Shown: one piece after another, positions 8,674 through 17,343 of the stretch | How the letters are laid out: each line of letters opens with the position of its first letter | How positions within the stretch are numbered: the first letter of the stretch is position 1 | Assembly: GCF_000737705.1 (NCBI RefSeq) | Contig: NZ_JPRH01000004.1 | Coordinates: forward strand, 124,001 to 188,000 | Length of the DNA stretch: 64,000 nt | From: Chryseobacterium soli | GTDB lineage: Bacteria; Bacteroidota; Bacteroidia; Flavobacteriales; Weeksellaceae | Direction: 5' to 3' | The notes under the pieces: model-generated | What the model was told of the DNA's origin: nothing | Database searches by the model: none | The model's input: only the letters and a program-made list of their open reading frames with translations | Made by a program: the position numbers and the translations under genes

Positions 8674-9573
8674 ATGAATGCCATCACATCTGTTTCTGCT
8701 TTTCACCTACTGCTCTCGCTACCGGAACCCCGGCATCCGCTGGTAAGTGTTATCAACCTGTCGCAAAGCATTTTTCTGGAAGATGATATCTGGAAGGGTT
8801 TTGTGAACAGATTTTACTGTGTTGCCCTAAAAAAGGATGCAAAGGGTAAGATACGGTATGGCCAGCAGCATTATGATTATGATAAAGGCGTTCTCAGTTT
8901 TACCGCTCCCAATCAGGTGCAGTATCTGGATCTTCACAATATGGAATGCGGATCCGGATATCTTCTGATTTTCCATCCTGATTTTTTATTGAAACATCCA
9001 CTGGCAAATACGATCTCAGGATACGGATTTTTCTCTTATGCCGTGAATGAAGCACTGCATTTATCAGCGGAAGAAGAGGAAGATCTCATTGAAATTCTTC
9101 AGAAAATAGATAAGGAGTGCCAGCATATCGACCGGCATACGCAGGAAATTATTTTATCACAGATTGATCTTTTGCTTAATTACTCCAACCGTTTTTACGA
9201 GCGGCAGTTTATTACCCGTAAAAACAGTAATCATCAGCTTCTGGCAAAATTTGAGCATTTCCTGAATGATTATTTCGACAGTGATCAACCTTCGGAGAAA
9301 GGTCTTTTAACGGTTCAGCATATCGCCACTGCCATGAATCTTTCATCCAACTATCTCAGCGATTTACTGCGCATTCATACAGGGCAGAATACTCAGCAGC
9401 ACATTCATGAAAAACTGATCTCTAAGGCCAAAGAAAAATTGTCTGCCACCAGCTTATCCGTAAGTGAAATTGCTTATGAACTGGGGTTTGAACATTCACA
9501 GTCTTTCAGTACACTTTTTAAAAAGAAAACCAATATGGCTCCACTGGAATTCCGGGCTGTTTTTGGTGGATAA
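8674..9573 (+). CDS. AraC family transcriptional regulator
   Basis: A 299-residue regulator with an N-terminal effector/cupin-like domain (about 1-170) and a C-terminal double helix-turn-helix (about 195-298). The second helix-turn-helix reads LSVSEIAYELGFEHSQSF and is followed by STLFKKKTNMAPLEFR, the AraC signature. The N-terminal part matches the AraC-type group commonly found beside aldo/keto reductase genes in Bacteroidota. The effector is unknown. It follows the reductase at 7659 closely and probably regulates it or the second reductase downstream. Confidence 0.9.
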   Translation: MNAITSVSAFHLLLSLPEPRHPLVSVINLSQSIFLEDDIWKGFVNRFYCVALKKDAKGKIRYGQQHYDYDKGVLSFTAPNQVQYLDLHNMECGSGYLLIFHPDFLLKHPLANTISGYGFFSYAVNEALHLSAEEEEDLIEILQKIDKECQHIDRHTQEIILSQIDLLLNYSNRFYERQFITRKNSNHQLLAKFEHFLNDYFDSDQPSEKGLLTVQHIATAMNLSSNYLSDLLRIHTGQNTQQHIHEKLISKAKEKLSATSLSVSEIAYELGFEHSQSFSTLFKKKTNMAPLEFRAVFGG

Positions 9574-9613
9574 GAAAACTTTCTATAATAATATAATAAA
9601 TGCTATCATAGCT

Positions 9614-9644
9614 AAAAGCAATCTCACGATAGAGGTTGCTTTTT
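9614..9644 (+). terminator. Rho-independent terminator after the AraC gene
   Basis: AAAAGCAATCTC (9614-9625) pairs with GAGGTTGCTTTT (9632-9643), with one T-G wobble and a six-base loop, followed by T residues. The remaining sequence to 9812 is AT-rich and contains a second palindrome, AATGCTTA/TAAGCATT at 9760-9777, but no gene. Confidence 0.75.
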
Positions 9645-9812
9645 CATTCACTTATACTATTAATATTATCTTAAATAGAAGGTTCTACAGTATTGGTGAA
9701 CATATTTTTCCTTAAATTTACAATAGAGTACAAGATGTATTCTCTACTAATTTCATGATAATGCTTATTTAAGCATTACCGAACCATACAATCAAAAAAA
9801 TAATTTTTACTT

Positions 9813-10757
9813 ATGGAAAAAAGAAGGATAAAAAACACCGATTTATCAATTGCACCGATCAATTTTGGAGGAAATGTTTTTGGATGGACACTGGATGAAA
9901 AGCAGTCTTTTGACATACTGGATCAATTTACAGAAGCAGGATTTAATTTCATAGATACCGCAGATACCTATTCATGGTGGGTGAACGGAAAAGGAGGTCA
10001 GTCAGAGGAAATCATCGGAAAATGGATGAAAAGCCGCTCTAACCGAAAGGACCTTGTGATTGCTACCAAAGTAGGTTCGGAAACTAAAGAACATGGGTTT
10101 GATATCAGCAAAAAGCATATTTTACAGTCTGTGGACGAATCCTTGCAAAGGCTTCAAACCGATCATATTGATATGTATTATACCCATTTCGATGATCATA
10201 AAACACCTGTAGAAGAAACTCTTTCGGCCTATGACGAAATTATTAAAGCCGGGAAAGTACGCTATATTGCGGCTTCCAACCTTTCACCTGAGCGCTTAAA
10301 AGAATCATTCGAAGTTTCAGAAAAACACAATCTTCCCAAGTATGTTGCTTTGCAGCCTCATTACAACTTAATGGAAAGGGAAGGTTTTGAAAAAAACTAT
10401 GCTCCGCTGGTGGAACAGTATGACCTGAGTGTATTTCCGTACTGGTCTTTGGCCGCTGGATTTTTAACCGGAAAATACCGTAATGAAGACGATCTGGCAA
10501 AAAGTCAGCGAGGTGAGGGAGTTAGAAAATATCTTAATCCTAAGGGACTGGAAGTCATCAAAGCTTTAGATCAGATCAGTGAGAAGCATAATACCACTCA
10601 GGGAGCCGCAGCATTAGCCTGGCTTTTAGCTAATCCACTCATTACAGCTCCTATTGTAAGTGCAACCAGCAAATCCCAGCTTACCACACTTTTCAATGCT
10701 CCAAAGCTTGTTCTTGATAAGGAAGACCTTGATCTTCTGAATACGGCAAGTCATTAA
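9813..10757 (+). CDS. Aldo/keto reductase (second copy, different subfamily)
   Basis: A 314-residue NADPH-dependent aldo/keto reductase. Catalytic residues appear in FIDTADTYSWWVNGKGGQ (Asp, Tyr), ATKVGS (Lys) and YYTHFDDHKTPVEE (His). The cofactor-binding end is APIVSATSKSQLTTLF. The insertion WWVNGKGGQSEE after the Tyr is typical of the YghZ/Tas-like oxidoreductase group. It is clearly not a duplicate of the 7659 gene, since the motifs differ throughout. It stands in its own unit with a terminator on both sides. Substrate unknown. Confidence 0.92.
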   Translation: MEKRRIKNTDLSIAPINFGGNVFGWTLDEKQSFDILDQFTEAGFNFIDTADTYSWWVNGKGGQSEEIIGKWMKSRSNRKDLVIATKVGSETKEHGFDISKKHILQSVDESLQRLQTDHIDMYYTHFDDHKTPVEETLSAYDEIIKAGKVRYIAASNLSPERLKESFEVSEKHNLPKYVALQPHYNLMEREGFEKNYAPLVEQYDLSVFPYWSLAAGFLTGKYRNEDDLAKSQRGEGVRKYLNPKGLEVIKALDQISEKHNTTQGAAALAWLLANPLITAPIVSATSKSQLTTLFNAPKLVLDKEDLDLLNTASH

Positions 10758-10778
10758 GCTAGAAAACTGATATAAACA

Positions 10779-10810
10779 AATAAGCTGTCCAACCGGGCAG
10801 CTTATTGTTT
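10779..10810. terminator. Rho-independent terminator between convergent genes
   Basis: AATAAGCTGTCC (10779-10790) pairs with GGGCAGCTTATT (10795-10806) with one wobble and a four-base loop, then GTTT. It lies between the reductase gene and the convergent ClC gene and could serve both. Confidence 0.8.
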
Positions 10811-10826
10811 ATTTTTATATTGATTT

Positions 10827-12674
10827 TTAATCTGAATATTCTTTCAAAAGCTGTCTGTAACTCATCAGAATAGAAGATTTCGAAATAAATCCTATGAAAC
10901 CATTAGTTTCACTGACGACCGGGAGATTCCAAACTCCGGTATCATCAAAAATCTGCAGGATTTCCAAAGGTTTAAAGTCCGGATAAACTACAGCCGGAGG
11001 TGCTTTCATAATCTGAATAACAGATAATGAGGGATCAATTTCTTTATTAAAAAGATAAGGTCTTATATCATCCAATGTCAGAATTCCTTTCAATCTTTTG
11101 GTTTCATCGACTACAGCAAAAATATTTTTATTTCCATTTTTCACGAGTTCAAATAATTCTGTAACCGGTGCATTTTCGCTGATGGTCTCCGAATATTTAT
11201 CAATAAAATCTTCAGTCCGCAATAAGAAAAGAATATTGTTGTCATGTTTATTGGTGAAAATTTTCCCCTGATCAGCTAAAAACTTCAATTCCGGAGAGAT
11301 GGGAGAGAACCATTTGGCAATCAGATAAGACATGATGGCTACGATCATTAAAGGAATGAACAGGTCATATCCAAAACTGGATTCCGCAATCAGAAATATA
11401 GCAGTAAGCGGTGCATATAAAACTCCGCTCATGGCTCCTGCCATTCCTACTAATACAAGATTGGTCACCGGAACGTCTGCAAATCCTAAATGCTGGCAAA
11501 TCAGTGCAAATAAATAGCCTACCGTACCGCCTGCAAAAAGAGAAGGTGCGAAATTCCCTCCGTTTCCACCACTGAAAATCGTAAAAGAAGTGGCAAAAGC
11601 TTTTAAAAGGCATACCAAAACTAAAAATATAATCACCGTCCAGTCTCCGATCTCAAAATACCTGAAAAAACTGTTTTCAATAATAGAGTAGGTGTTGCCA
11701 TTCGTAAAAGCCTTTACTGTTTCATATCCTTCACCAAATAACGGCGGAAACAATACGCAGAGCAGTGATAATACGGCACCGCCAAACATCGCTTTACGCA
11801 TCCGTGAAAGCTTTAACCCTTTAATGAAATGTTCAACTTTCTGAGAAATTACCAGGAAATAACGGGCATACAAGCCGGTTACAATTCCTAATATCAAATA
11901 GTAAGGAACATTTTTATAATTGAAAGGTTCTCTGGTATAAAATCTGAAAAGGACGTCTTCCTGAAGCAGTATCCTGGATAGAAGACTCCCACAGACCGCT
12001 GCAACCACCAACGGAATAAAATCGGTGAATACCACGCCTGTCAGCAGAATCTCAAAAGCAAACATAATTCCGGCAATAGGAGCGTTAAATGCTGATGCAA
12101 TCCCTGCTGTAGCGCCCGCTGCCAGTAAAAGGGTTCGTTCTTTATAACTCAGTCTATAAGTTTGGGCATAATTGGAACCTATCGCAGCTCCCGTTACCGC
12201 AATGGGACTTTCCAGTCCGGCCGAACCTCCCAATCCAACGGTTATTGCACTCTGAATAACCTGAGAATACATTTTAACGGAAGCAACAATACTTGAATTC
12301 TGGGCAATTTCATATAAAATCGCACCAATCCCTTTTCTGTCCTGTCCTTTAAACAGGGTAAGAACGATACTTGTTGTAAGGACGATCCCTAAAAACGGGA
12401 AAATAATATAAAATAAAATCTGATATTCAAAATGAACCTTGTGGGTAATAAAATAATGGATATTATGAACCAGTGTCTTCAGGATTACTCCCGCAAGACC
12501 AGCCGTACAGCCCACCAGAATCCCGGAGAGAACCAGGAACTGGCTACGGCTGAGCCTGTTGTTCAGCCAATGCAGGATAAGCTCGTAACTGCGTGCTTTT
12601 TCAAGTCCATATTTCTGAAAGTCTCTTTTAAACTTTAGAAAACTTAGGTACTTTTTTTTATTGTGAATTTTCAC
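10827..12674 (-). CDS. ClC chloride channel/transporter with C-terminal CBS pair
   Basis: A 615-residue ClC family protein. The chloride-pathway signatures are present: GGSAGLESP at 149-157 with the gating glutamate Glu155, GGNGGNFAPSLFAGG for the GxFxP region, and GAMSGVLYAPLTAIFLIAE in the late helices. About ten or more hydrophobic helices cover residues 45-460. A tandem CBS pair follows in the last 130 residues (ETISENAPVTELFELV and APPAVVYPDFKPLEIL), which usually senses nucleotides. Retention of the gating Glu suggests either Cl-/H+ exchange or gated conduction. It is monocistronic and convergent with the upstream reductase. Confidence 0.93.
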   Translation of the reverse strand: MKIHNKKKYLSFLKFKRDFQKYGLEKARSYELILHWLNNRLSRSQFLVLSGILVGCTAGLAGVILKTLVHNIHYFITHKVHFEYQILFYIIFPFLGIVLTTSIVLTLFKGQDRKGIGAILYEIAQNSSIVASVKMYSQVIQSAITVGLGGSAGLESPIAVTGAAIGSNYAQTYRLSYKERTLLLAAGATAGIASAFNAPIAGIMFAFEILLTGVVFTDFIPLVVAAVCGSLLSRILLQEDVLFRFYTREPFNYKNVPYYLILGIVTGLYARYFLVISQKVEHFIKGLKLSRMRKAMFGGAVLSLLCVLFPPLFGEGYETVKAFTNGNTYSIIENSFFRYFEIGDWTVIIFLVLVCLLKAFATSFTIFSGGNGGNFAPSLFAGGTVGYLFALICQHLGFADVPVTNLVLVGMAGAMSGVLYAPLTAIFLIAESSFGYDLFIPLMIVAIMSYLIAKWFSPISPELKFLADQGKIFTNKHDNNILFLLRTEDFIDKYSETISENAPVTELFELVKNGNKNIFAVVDETKRLKGILTLDDIRPYLFNKEIDPSLSVIQIMKAPPAVVYPDFKPLEILQIFDDTGVWNLPVVSETNGFIGFISKSSILMSYRQLLKEYSD

Positions 12675-12795
12675 CTGGGAATCATTTTAGTCCTGTCACC
12701 GAATTGTTACAGTTCCGTAAATTTATGAAATATATCAGGAATCATAAAATGACTGTGTTACAAAAATATTTCCAATACATTCATTTTTTACATGA

Positions 12796-12936
12796 TCAGT
12801 TTAAACTTCGATACACAATATGTAACATTCCTGTTTTTTGTTTAAAAATACTGGTAAAATGCTGCGGATATTTAAATCCTAAATGATAAGCAATTTCAAT
12901 AATGGATTTATCAATCTCCAAAATTATTTTTCCGGC
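12796..12936 (-). pseudogene. Remnant of an AraC family regulator (C-terminal helix-turn-helix only)
   Basis: Directly after the SDR stop codon and in the same frame, 46 codons read through to TGA at 12796-12798. They include IDKSIIEIAYHLGFKYPQHF and TSIFKQKTGMLHIVYRSLN, which is the second helix-turn-helix and C-terminus of an AraC protein. There is no start codon and nothing of the N-terminal domain or first helix-turn-helix. The likely history is a deletion that joined the end of the SDR gene to the end of a neighbouring AraC gene. Fewer than 50 residues remain, so function is not expected. Confidence 0.8.
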
Positions 12937-13740
12937 TTACATCACTTTTGCTTTGCGGATAACTTTAGCTAACAATGCAGGAAAAAACCTTTTAAGATAC
13001 ACTCCGAATATTTCTTTTCCGCCAATAGCGACCTGATATTTCTGCTTTCTAATGGCTGTAAGCATTTTTTTTGCAAAAATTGAAGTCGGCATACCTTTCA
13101 GGGTAGCTTCATCCATCGTTCCCTGTGATGATCCGTTTCCCGTCACTGCATTCAGGGAAATATTGGTTCTTATAAATCCAGGACAGATTATGGTAATTAG
13201 TATATTGTCATTAAATAATTCAGCTCTCAGCGCATCAAAAAAACCGTGTAAAGCATGCTTTGCCGCTGCATAACCGCTCCGCATGGGAGCTCCGAAGATT
13301 CCCATCAGACTGGATACCACCGCGATCTGCCCACCTCCGTTTTTAATCATATAAGGAATAGCTGCCTTCGTGAGGGCTACGGTTCCTATAAAATCGGTTT
13401 CCATCAAGCGTTTATCAACTTCAATATCCGTTTCCATAGCCAGTGACCGTTGCGACAACCCTGCATTATTGATTAAAATATCAATACGTCCGAACTTTCC
13501 CACAGCCTCAGCTGCCACGGCAGGCATCTCTTTATAATCTAAAAGATCCAAGGGGAGAATGGCAAAACGGTCTGCACTCAGCTTTGCTTTTTCAGCAATG
13601 GCAACTAATTGGTCTTTTTTTCTTGACGAAAGAATGATTTTAGCTGTCGTTGTTGCGGCCAGTTCCATAACCAGTGCTTCTCCAATTCCGGAAGAAGCTC
13701 CGGTAATCCAGATTATTTTATCATTAAAATAGGTATTCAT
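12937..13740 (-). CDS. Short-chain dehydrogenase/reductase
   Basis: A 267-residue classical SDR. The cofactor loop is GASSGIGE near residue 14, LINNAG is at about 89-94, and the active-site Tyr and Lys are in SGYAAAKHAL with the Ser upstream in VVSSLMG. The C-terminal segment (YLKRFFPALLAKVIRKAKVM) is basic and amphipathic, as in SDRs that sit at membranes. It follows the FAD dehydrogenase by 16 bases on the same strand. The pair may act on the same lipid-like or steroid-like substrate, which is inference. Its stop is directly followed by an AraC remnant. Confidence 0.92.
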   Translation of the reverse strand: MNTYFNDKIIWITGASSGIGEALVMELAATTTAKIILSSRKKDQLVAIAEKAKLSADRFAILPLDLLDYKEMPAVAAEAVGKFGRIDILINNAGLSQRSLAMETDIEVDKRLMETDFIGTVALTKAAIPYMIKNGGGQIAVVSSLMGIFGAPMRSGYAAAKHALHGFFDALRAELFNDNILITIICPGFIRTNISLNAVTGNGSSQGTMDEATLKGMPTSIFAKKMLTAIRKQKYQVAIGGKEIFGVYLKRFFPALLAKVIRKAKVM

Positions 13741-13756
13741 CGTATTGTATTTATGC

Positions 13757-15418
13757 TTATTTCAATGCTGCGATATATTTTCCTGCCTTCATTCCTGAAA
13801 AGATACATCCACCCAGAAAAGTGCCTTCCAATGCCCGGTATCCATGCATTCCGCCGCCGCCGAAACCGGAAACTTCTCCTGCAGCATACAATCCTTCAAG
13901 TACAGTATCATCTTCTTTTAAAACCTGTCCGTTAAGATTGGTTTTAATTCCTCCCAACGTTTTTCGGGTCAGAATATTAAGCCGAACGGCAATCAGTGGT
14001 CCGTTTGCGGGATCTAATATTTTATGCGGTACGGCTACACGACCCAGTTTATCACCCAGATATTTTCTGGTGCTCCGGATATAATTTACCTGAGTATCTT
14101 TTGAAAACGGATTATCCAATTCTCTGTCCCTGGCTTCAATCTGTGATTGTATATCTTCATACTCTAAAAGATGATCTCCGGAAAGGATATTCATTTTTGT
14201 GACGAGATCTTCCAGGGTATCAGAAACAATAAAATCTTTTCCATGCTCTTTAAATGCTTCTACAGGTCCCGGTGCCTTTTTTCCAAAGATCCTTTTTAAA
14301 AACAGTGCATAGTCTTTATTGGTAATATCGGGATTCTGCTCAGATCCGGAAAGGGCAAATTCTTTTTTAATAATTTTTTGAGTCAGAATAAACCAGGAAT
14401 ATGAAAATCCAGAATCCTGTATATATTTTAAAGTCCCCAACGTGTCAAATCCCGGTAAAAAGGGAGCGGGGAGACGTTTTCCTTTGGCATCAAACCAAAG
14501 TGAAGAAGGTCCCGGCAAGATCCTGATTCCGTGATCCGGCCATATAGGATTCCAGTTTTGCAGGCCTTCTGTATAATGCCACATTCTGTCGCGGTTGATC
14601 ATATGGGCGCCAGCATTTTCTGCAATACTGATCATTTTCCCATCTACATAAGCGGGAACGCCGCATACCATTTTTTCCGGTGCCTTTCCTAACCTTTCAG
14701 GCCAGTTTTTCCGAACCAGCTCATGATTAGCGCCTATACCGCCAGATGCGATTACAATATGTGGTGCATGACAGGTAAATTGCGATACCATCTGCCGGTT
14801 GGTGGGTGCCCCTCTTTCCTGATCATCGTCTTTCAGAACATCACCTTTTACGCCGGTTACTTTACCATTTTCAGTAATAAGTTCGGTAACGCGATGTCTG
14901 AACTGCATCTTTAACAGTCCTTTTTCCTTTGCTGCATAAGCTTTTTCTACAAAAGGTTTTATAATTCCGGTTCCGGTACCCCAGCTTACGTGAAAACGGG
15001 GAACCGAATTTCCATGGCCGTCTGCAGATCCGTCACCACGTTCTGCCCATCCTACCATAAACATCAGTTGTATTCCCATCTTAGAAATATATTCGTACTT
15101 TTCCTTTGCAGCGAATTGCAAATAGGCTTCAGCCCATTGTCTCGGCCAATGATCTTCCTCACGGTCGAATCCTGCAGTACCCATCCAGTCCTGCCTTGCC
15201 AGCTCATAGGAATCTTTGATTCCCATTCTACGTTGCTGGGGTGAATTGATCAGAAACAGTCCGCCGAATGACCAAAAAGCCTGTCCGCCGATATTCTGTT
15301 CCGTTTCCTGGTCTATCAGCAATACTTTTTTCCCGGCATTGGTGATCTCCATTGCAGCAGTGAGGCCGGCCAGTCCGGTTCCGATGATGATCGCATCAGG
15401 CTGAAATTCTTTATCCAT
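13757..15418 (-). CDS. FAD-binding dehydrogenase, KsdD/fumarate reductase-like
   Basis: A 553-residue flavoprotein. The N-terminal dinucleotide fold is IIIGTGLAGLTAAMEITNAG with the acidic ribose contact in LLIDQET. GGQAFWSFGGLFLIN and the C-terminal GLYAAGEVSGFGGGGMHGYR are typical of the 3-ketosteroid delta-1-dehydrogenase/fumarate reductase flavoprotein superfamily, in the large FAD-binding dehydrogenase group of about 550 residues. No signal peptide is present. It is followed by an SDR gene in one unit; an HxlR regulator lies upstream on the same strand. Substrate unknown. Confidence 0.88.
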   Translation of the reverse strand: MDKEFQPDAIIIGTGLAGLTAAMEITNAGKKVLLIDQETEQNIGGQAFWSFGGLFLINSPQQRRMGIKDSYELARQDWMGTAGFDREEDHWPRQWAEAYLQFAAKEKYEYISKMGIQLMFMVGWAERGDGSADGHGNSVPRFHVSWGTGTGIIKPFVEKAYAAKEKGLLKMQFRHRVTELITENGKVTGVKGDVLKDDDQERGAPTNRQMVSQFTCHAPHIVIASGGIGANHELVRKNWPERLGKAPEKMVCGVPAYVDGKMISIAENAGAHMINRDRMWHYTEGLQNWNPIWPDHGIRILPGPSSLWFDAKGKRLPAPFLPGFDTLGTLKYIQDSGFSYSWFILTQKIIKKEFALSGSEQNPDITNKDYALFLKRIFGKKAPGPVEAFKEHGKDFIVSDTLEDLVTKMNILSGDHLLEYEDIQSQIEARDRELDNPFSKDTQVNYIRSTRKYLGDKLGRVAVPHKILDPANGPLIAVRLNILTRKTLGGIKTNLNGQVLKEDDTVLEGLYAAGEVSGFGGGGMHGYRALEGTFLGGCIFSGMKAGKYIAALK

Positions 15419-15496
15419 ATATTGTATTTCTAAAGGTGTATTTCTTGTACGTCGTGCGTTATGCAGCCAACATTCTTTCTAAACTTCAATCAATCA

Positions 15497-15844
15497 CTAT
15501 TTGCCTACAATTTCTTTTCTAAAATGATTGCCCCAATTTAGCAATTCATCCAGCAGTTTTTCCATGGAGTGTCCAAGCGGCGTTAGCGAGTATTCAACCG
15601 TTACAGGCATACTGTCATACAAAGTGCGACTGATGATTTTGTTTTCTTCCAATGCTTTTAATTCTTGCGACAACATTTTTGGCGACACATCACCAATATC
15701 TCTTTGTATTTCTCCAAAGCGTTTTGTGCCATACATTAAAGAAATAACAATTGGTATTCGCCATTTGCCTTGAATAATTTCCAAAGCATCTCTTGAAGCC
15801 CTTAATCTAAATGGGCAAGCCTCATTTTTTGTTTTATTTTTCAT
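15497..15844 (-). CDS. HxlR family transcriptional regulator
   Basis: A 115-residue winged-helix regulator of the HxlR type. The signature is complete: CPFRLRASRDALEIIQGKW, then RFGEIQRDIGDVSPKMLSQE, LKALEENKIISRTLYDS and VEYSLTPLGHSM. I chose the ATG at 15842-15844; the frame also extends to a TTG at 15874, but that would run into the operator-like repeat at 15859-15887. It is divergent from a secreted isochorismatase-like hydrolase, and the intergenic repeat makes that gene the probable target. Many HxlR proteins respond to aldehydes or quinones, but no sensing cysteine pair is obvious besides Cys near the N-terminus. Confidence 0.9.
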   Translation of the reverse strand: MKNKTKNEACPFRLRASRDALEIIQGKWRIPIVISLMYGTKRFGEIQRDIGDVSPKMLSQELKALEENKIISRTLYDSMPVTVEYSLTPLGHSMEKLLDELLNWGNHFRKEIVGK

Positions 15845-15858
15845 ACTACTTACTTTAT

Positions 15859-15887
15859 GGTAACTACTTACCAATAGGTAACAACTA
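15859..15887. promoter_or_regulatory. Candidate HxlR operator
   Basis: Read on the minus strand this site begins TAGTTGTTACCTATTGGTAA and then continues with GTAGTTACC. It contains the dyad TTACC-TATT-GGTAA and a third GTTACC half. An almost identical core, TAGTTGTTACCTA with GGT after two bases, stands before the other HxlR gene of the window (50022-50050). It lies between the HxlR start and the hydrolase promoter. Confidence 0.65.
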
Positions 15888-15909
15888 TCGATTCAATAGC
15901 AAATATAGT

Positions 15910-15917
15910 TACTTTTG
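15910..15917 (+). promoter_or_regulatory. -7 box for the isochorismatase-like gene
   Basis: TACTTTTG matches TAnnTTTG, 27 bases before the ATG at 15945. The candidate HxlR operator lies just upstream, near the -33 position, so the bound regulator would compete with polymerase. Confidence 0.5.
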
Positions 15918-15944
15918 CATCATAACTAATTTAAAATTAAAAAG

Positions 15945-16616
15945 ATGACAAAAAAATTATTTCAAACAGCTTTACTTATAGTAGCAACCATGATTTCAGT
16001 AGTGAGTTTTGGACAAACATCAAAAACCTCTACAAAATTTACCCCACAAAATTCTGCTATTCTTTTGATTGACCATCAAAAAACGACAATGGATTGGATT
16101 TACAGCCAGGATAAAAAAACAGTTGAAAACAATTTAAGAATGCTTGCAAGAATTGGTGCGGAAGTACATGTACCGTTACTCATTACCACAACAATGGAAG
16201 AACAAGTAGGCTTGACTTGGGAAGGAATTCAACAAGCAGCACCAGCACAATTTGCGGCGAGAATAAAAAGAGGCGGTACTTTAAACTGCTTTATAGACCC
16301 AAATTTTAAAACCGCTGTAAAAAACCTGAACAGAAAAAACCTTATTATTTGCGGATTAACAACTGATATATGTTTATTGCATACCGTTACTTCTGCAATT
16401 GAATTAGGTTACAATGTAATTGTAGTAGCAGATGCAAGCGGAAGTATGAGTACAATGGCAGATGAAACTTCATTTGATTATTTCAGACAAATTGGAGCAA
16501 CCGTGTTATCTGCCAATGCAGCTGTAACCGAGTTGTTTCAAGATTTCAGTACACCAGACGGACAAAAAGTAATGAAAATAAACTTGGAAGAAGTGGTTTC
16601 AAAATTGGGCAAGTAA
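15945..16616 (+). CDS. Exported isochorismatase family cysteine hydrolase
   Basis: A 223-residue protein with a signal peptide (about 1-23, ending VVSFGQ) followed by an isochorismatase/YcaC-like domain. The catalytic Asp-Lys-Cys triad is visible as Asp43 in LLIDHQK, Lys108 in ARIKRGG and Cys143 in GLTTDICLLHT. YcaC-type enzymes act on small amides or related compounds; the real substrate is unknown. An exported member is unusual, as most are cytoplasmic. It is divergent from an HxlR regulator. Gln is encoded almost only by CAA and the gene is AT-richer than its neighbours, which hints at transfer. Confidence 0.88.
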   Translation: MTKKLFQTALLIVATMISVVSFGQTSKTSTKFTPQNSAILLIDHQKTTMDWIYSQDKKTVENNLRMLARIGAEVHVPLLITTTMEEQVGLTWEGIQQAAPAQFAARIKRGGTLNCFIDPNFKTAVKNLNRKNLIICGLTTDICLLHTVTSAIELGYNVIVVADASGSMSTMADETSFDYFRQIGATVLSANAAVTELFQDFSTPDGQKVMKINLEEVVSKLGK

Positions 16617-16634
16617 TTTTTCACAATTTTAAAA

Positions 16635-16664
16635 ATACCTTGTTTATAAAGCAAGGTGTTTTTT
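16635..16664 (+). terminator. Rho-independent terminator
   Basis: ACCTTG (16637-16642) pairs with CAAGGT (16652-16657) and is followed by GTTTTTT. It separates the hydrolase from the next three genes. Confidence 0.7.
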
Positions 16665-16684
16665 CTTAATGCAATTTTAAAACA

Positions 16685-17338
16685 ATGAAATATCGAATTT
16701 CATTTCTCTTTTTACTTACTTCATTTATTGCAAATGCACAAGAAAAAGTAACACACAATGAAGCACCAAGCCCAGTAGAATTAAATATTGGAAACAACCG
16801 CTTTGGTTTGCAATTTTTGATGAACAAACATTTTACACCAGCAAGTAAATTTTCATTCCTTTCGGTTACAAGTTTTGAAAGCACTTACAACAATGATATA
16901 AACAACTTAGATTTCATCAACAATTCGCAAGTGAGTTATGAAATTTACAAAGGATTTGGCGTTGCAACAGGGATTTCAGTCAACAGAGTGTCGGGTTTAA
17001 CACCGATTGTAGGATTGGAATACGTTTTCGTTAATAAAGAAATTTTATTGGTTTTAACACCTACTTATCATTTATCTAAAAATAAAAATATTGAAGGATT
17101 GGCATTAATTGAATACAAACCGAAGCTTACAGAAAAAATAAATCTTTATACTCGATTTCAAACATTATACAATTACAATTCAGAAAACAACCAGCACGAA
17201 AGAAGTTATATGCAATTTCGTTTAGGTGTAGGCATTAGCAATTATCAATTTGGTTTAGTAACCAATTTAGATTATTATGGAGCGGCTAAAATTCTTAAAG
17301 AGAATTATGGTGTTTTTTTACGGTTTAATTTTAAATAA
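16685..17338 (+). CDS. Secreted beta-barrel-like protein of unknown function
   Basis: A 217-residue protein with a signal peptide (cleavage after about residue 18, ANA-QE). The mature part is made of short alternating hydrophobic/polar strands with many Asn and Tyr residues and ends in YGVFLRFNFK. The terminal aromatic residue and strand pattern suggest a small outer membrane barrel. No named family was recognised. It lies 5 bases before the TMEM175-type gene, so the two were probably cotranscribed. Composition is AT-rich like the rest of this cassette. Confidence 0.7.
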   Translation: MKYRISFLFLLTSFIANAQEKVTHNEAPSPVELNIGNNRFGLQFLMNKHFTPASKFSFLSVTSFESTYNNDINNLDFINNSQVSYEIYKGFGVATGISVNRVSGLTPIVGLEYVFVNKEILLVLTPTYHLSKNKNIEGLALIEYKPKLTEKINLYTRFQTLYNYNSENNQHERSYMQFRLGVGISNYQFGLVTNLDYYGAAKILKENYGVFLRFNFK

Positions 17339-17343
17339 AAGAA

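Noticed and set aside
10827..12674. Fluoride-type ClC (CLC-F)
   Set aside because: The GxxxGLESP and GNFAP motifs with a gating Glu and the CBS pair fit ordinary ClC proteins, while CLC-F members lack CBS domains.
12704..12886. 60-residue open frame on the plus strand
   Set aside because: It overlaps the AraC remnant on the other strand, whose helix-turn-helix sequence is far more convincing.
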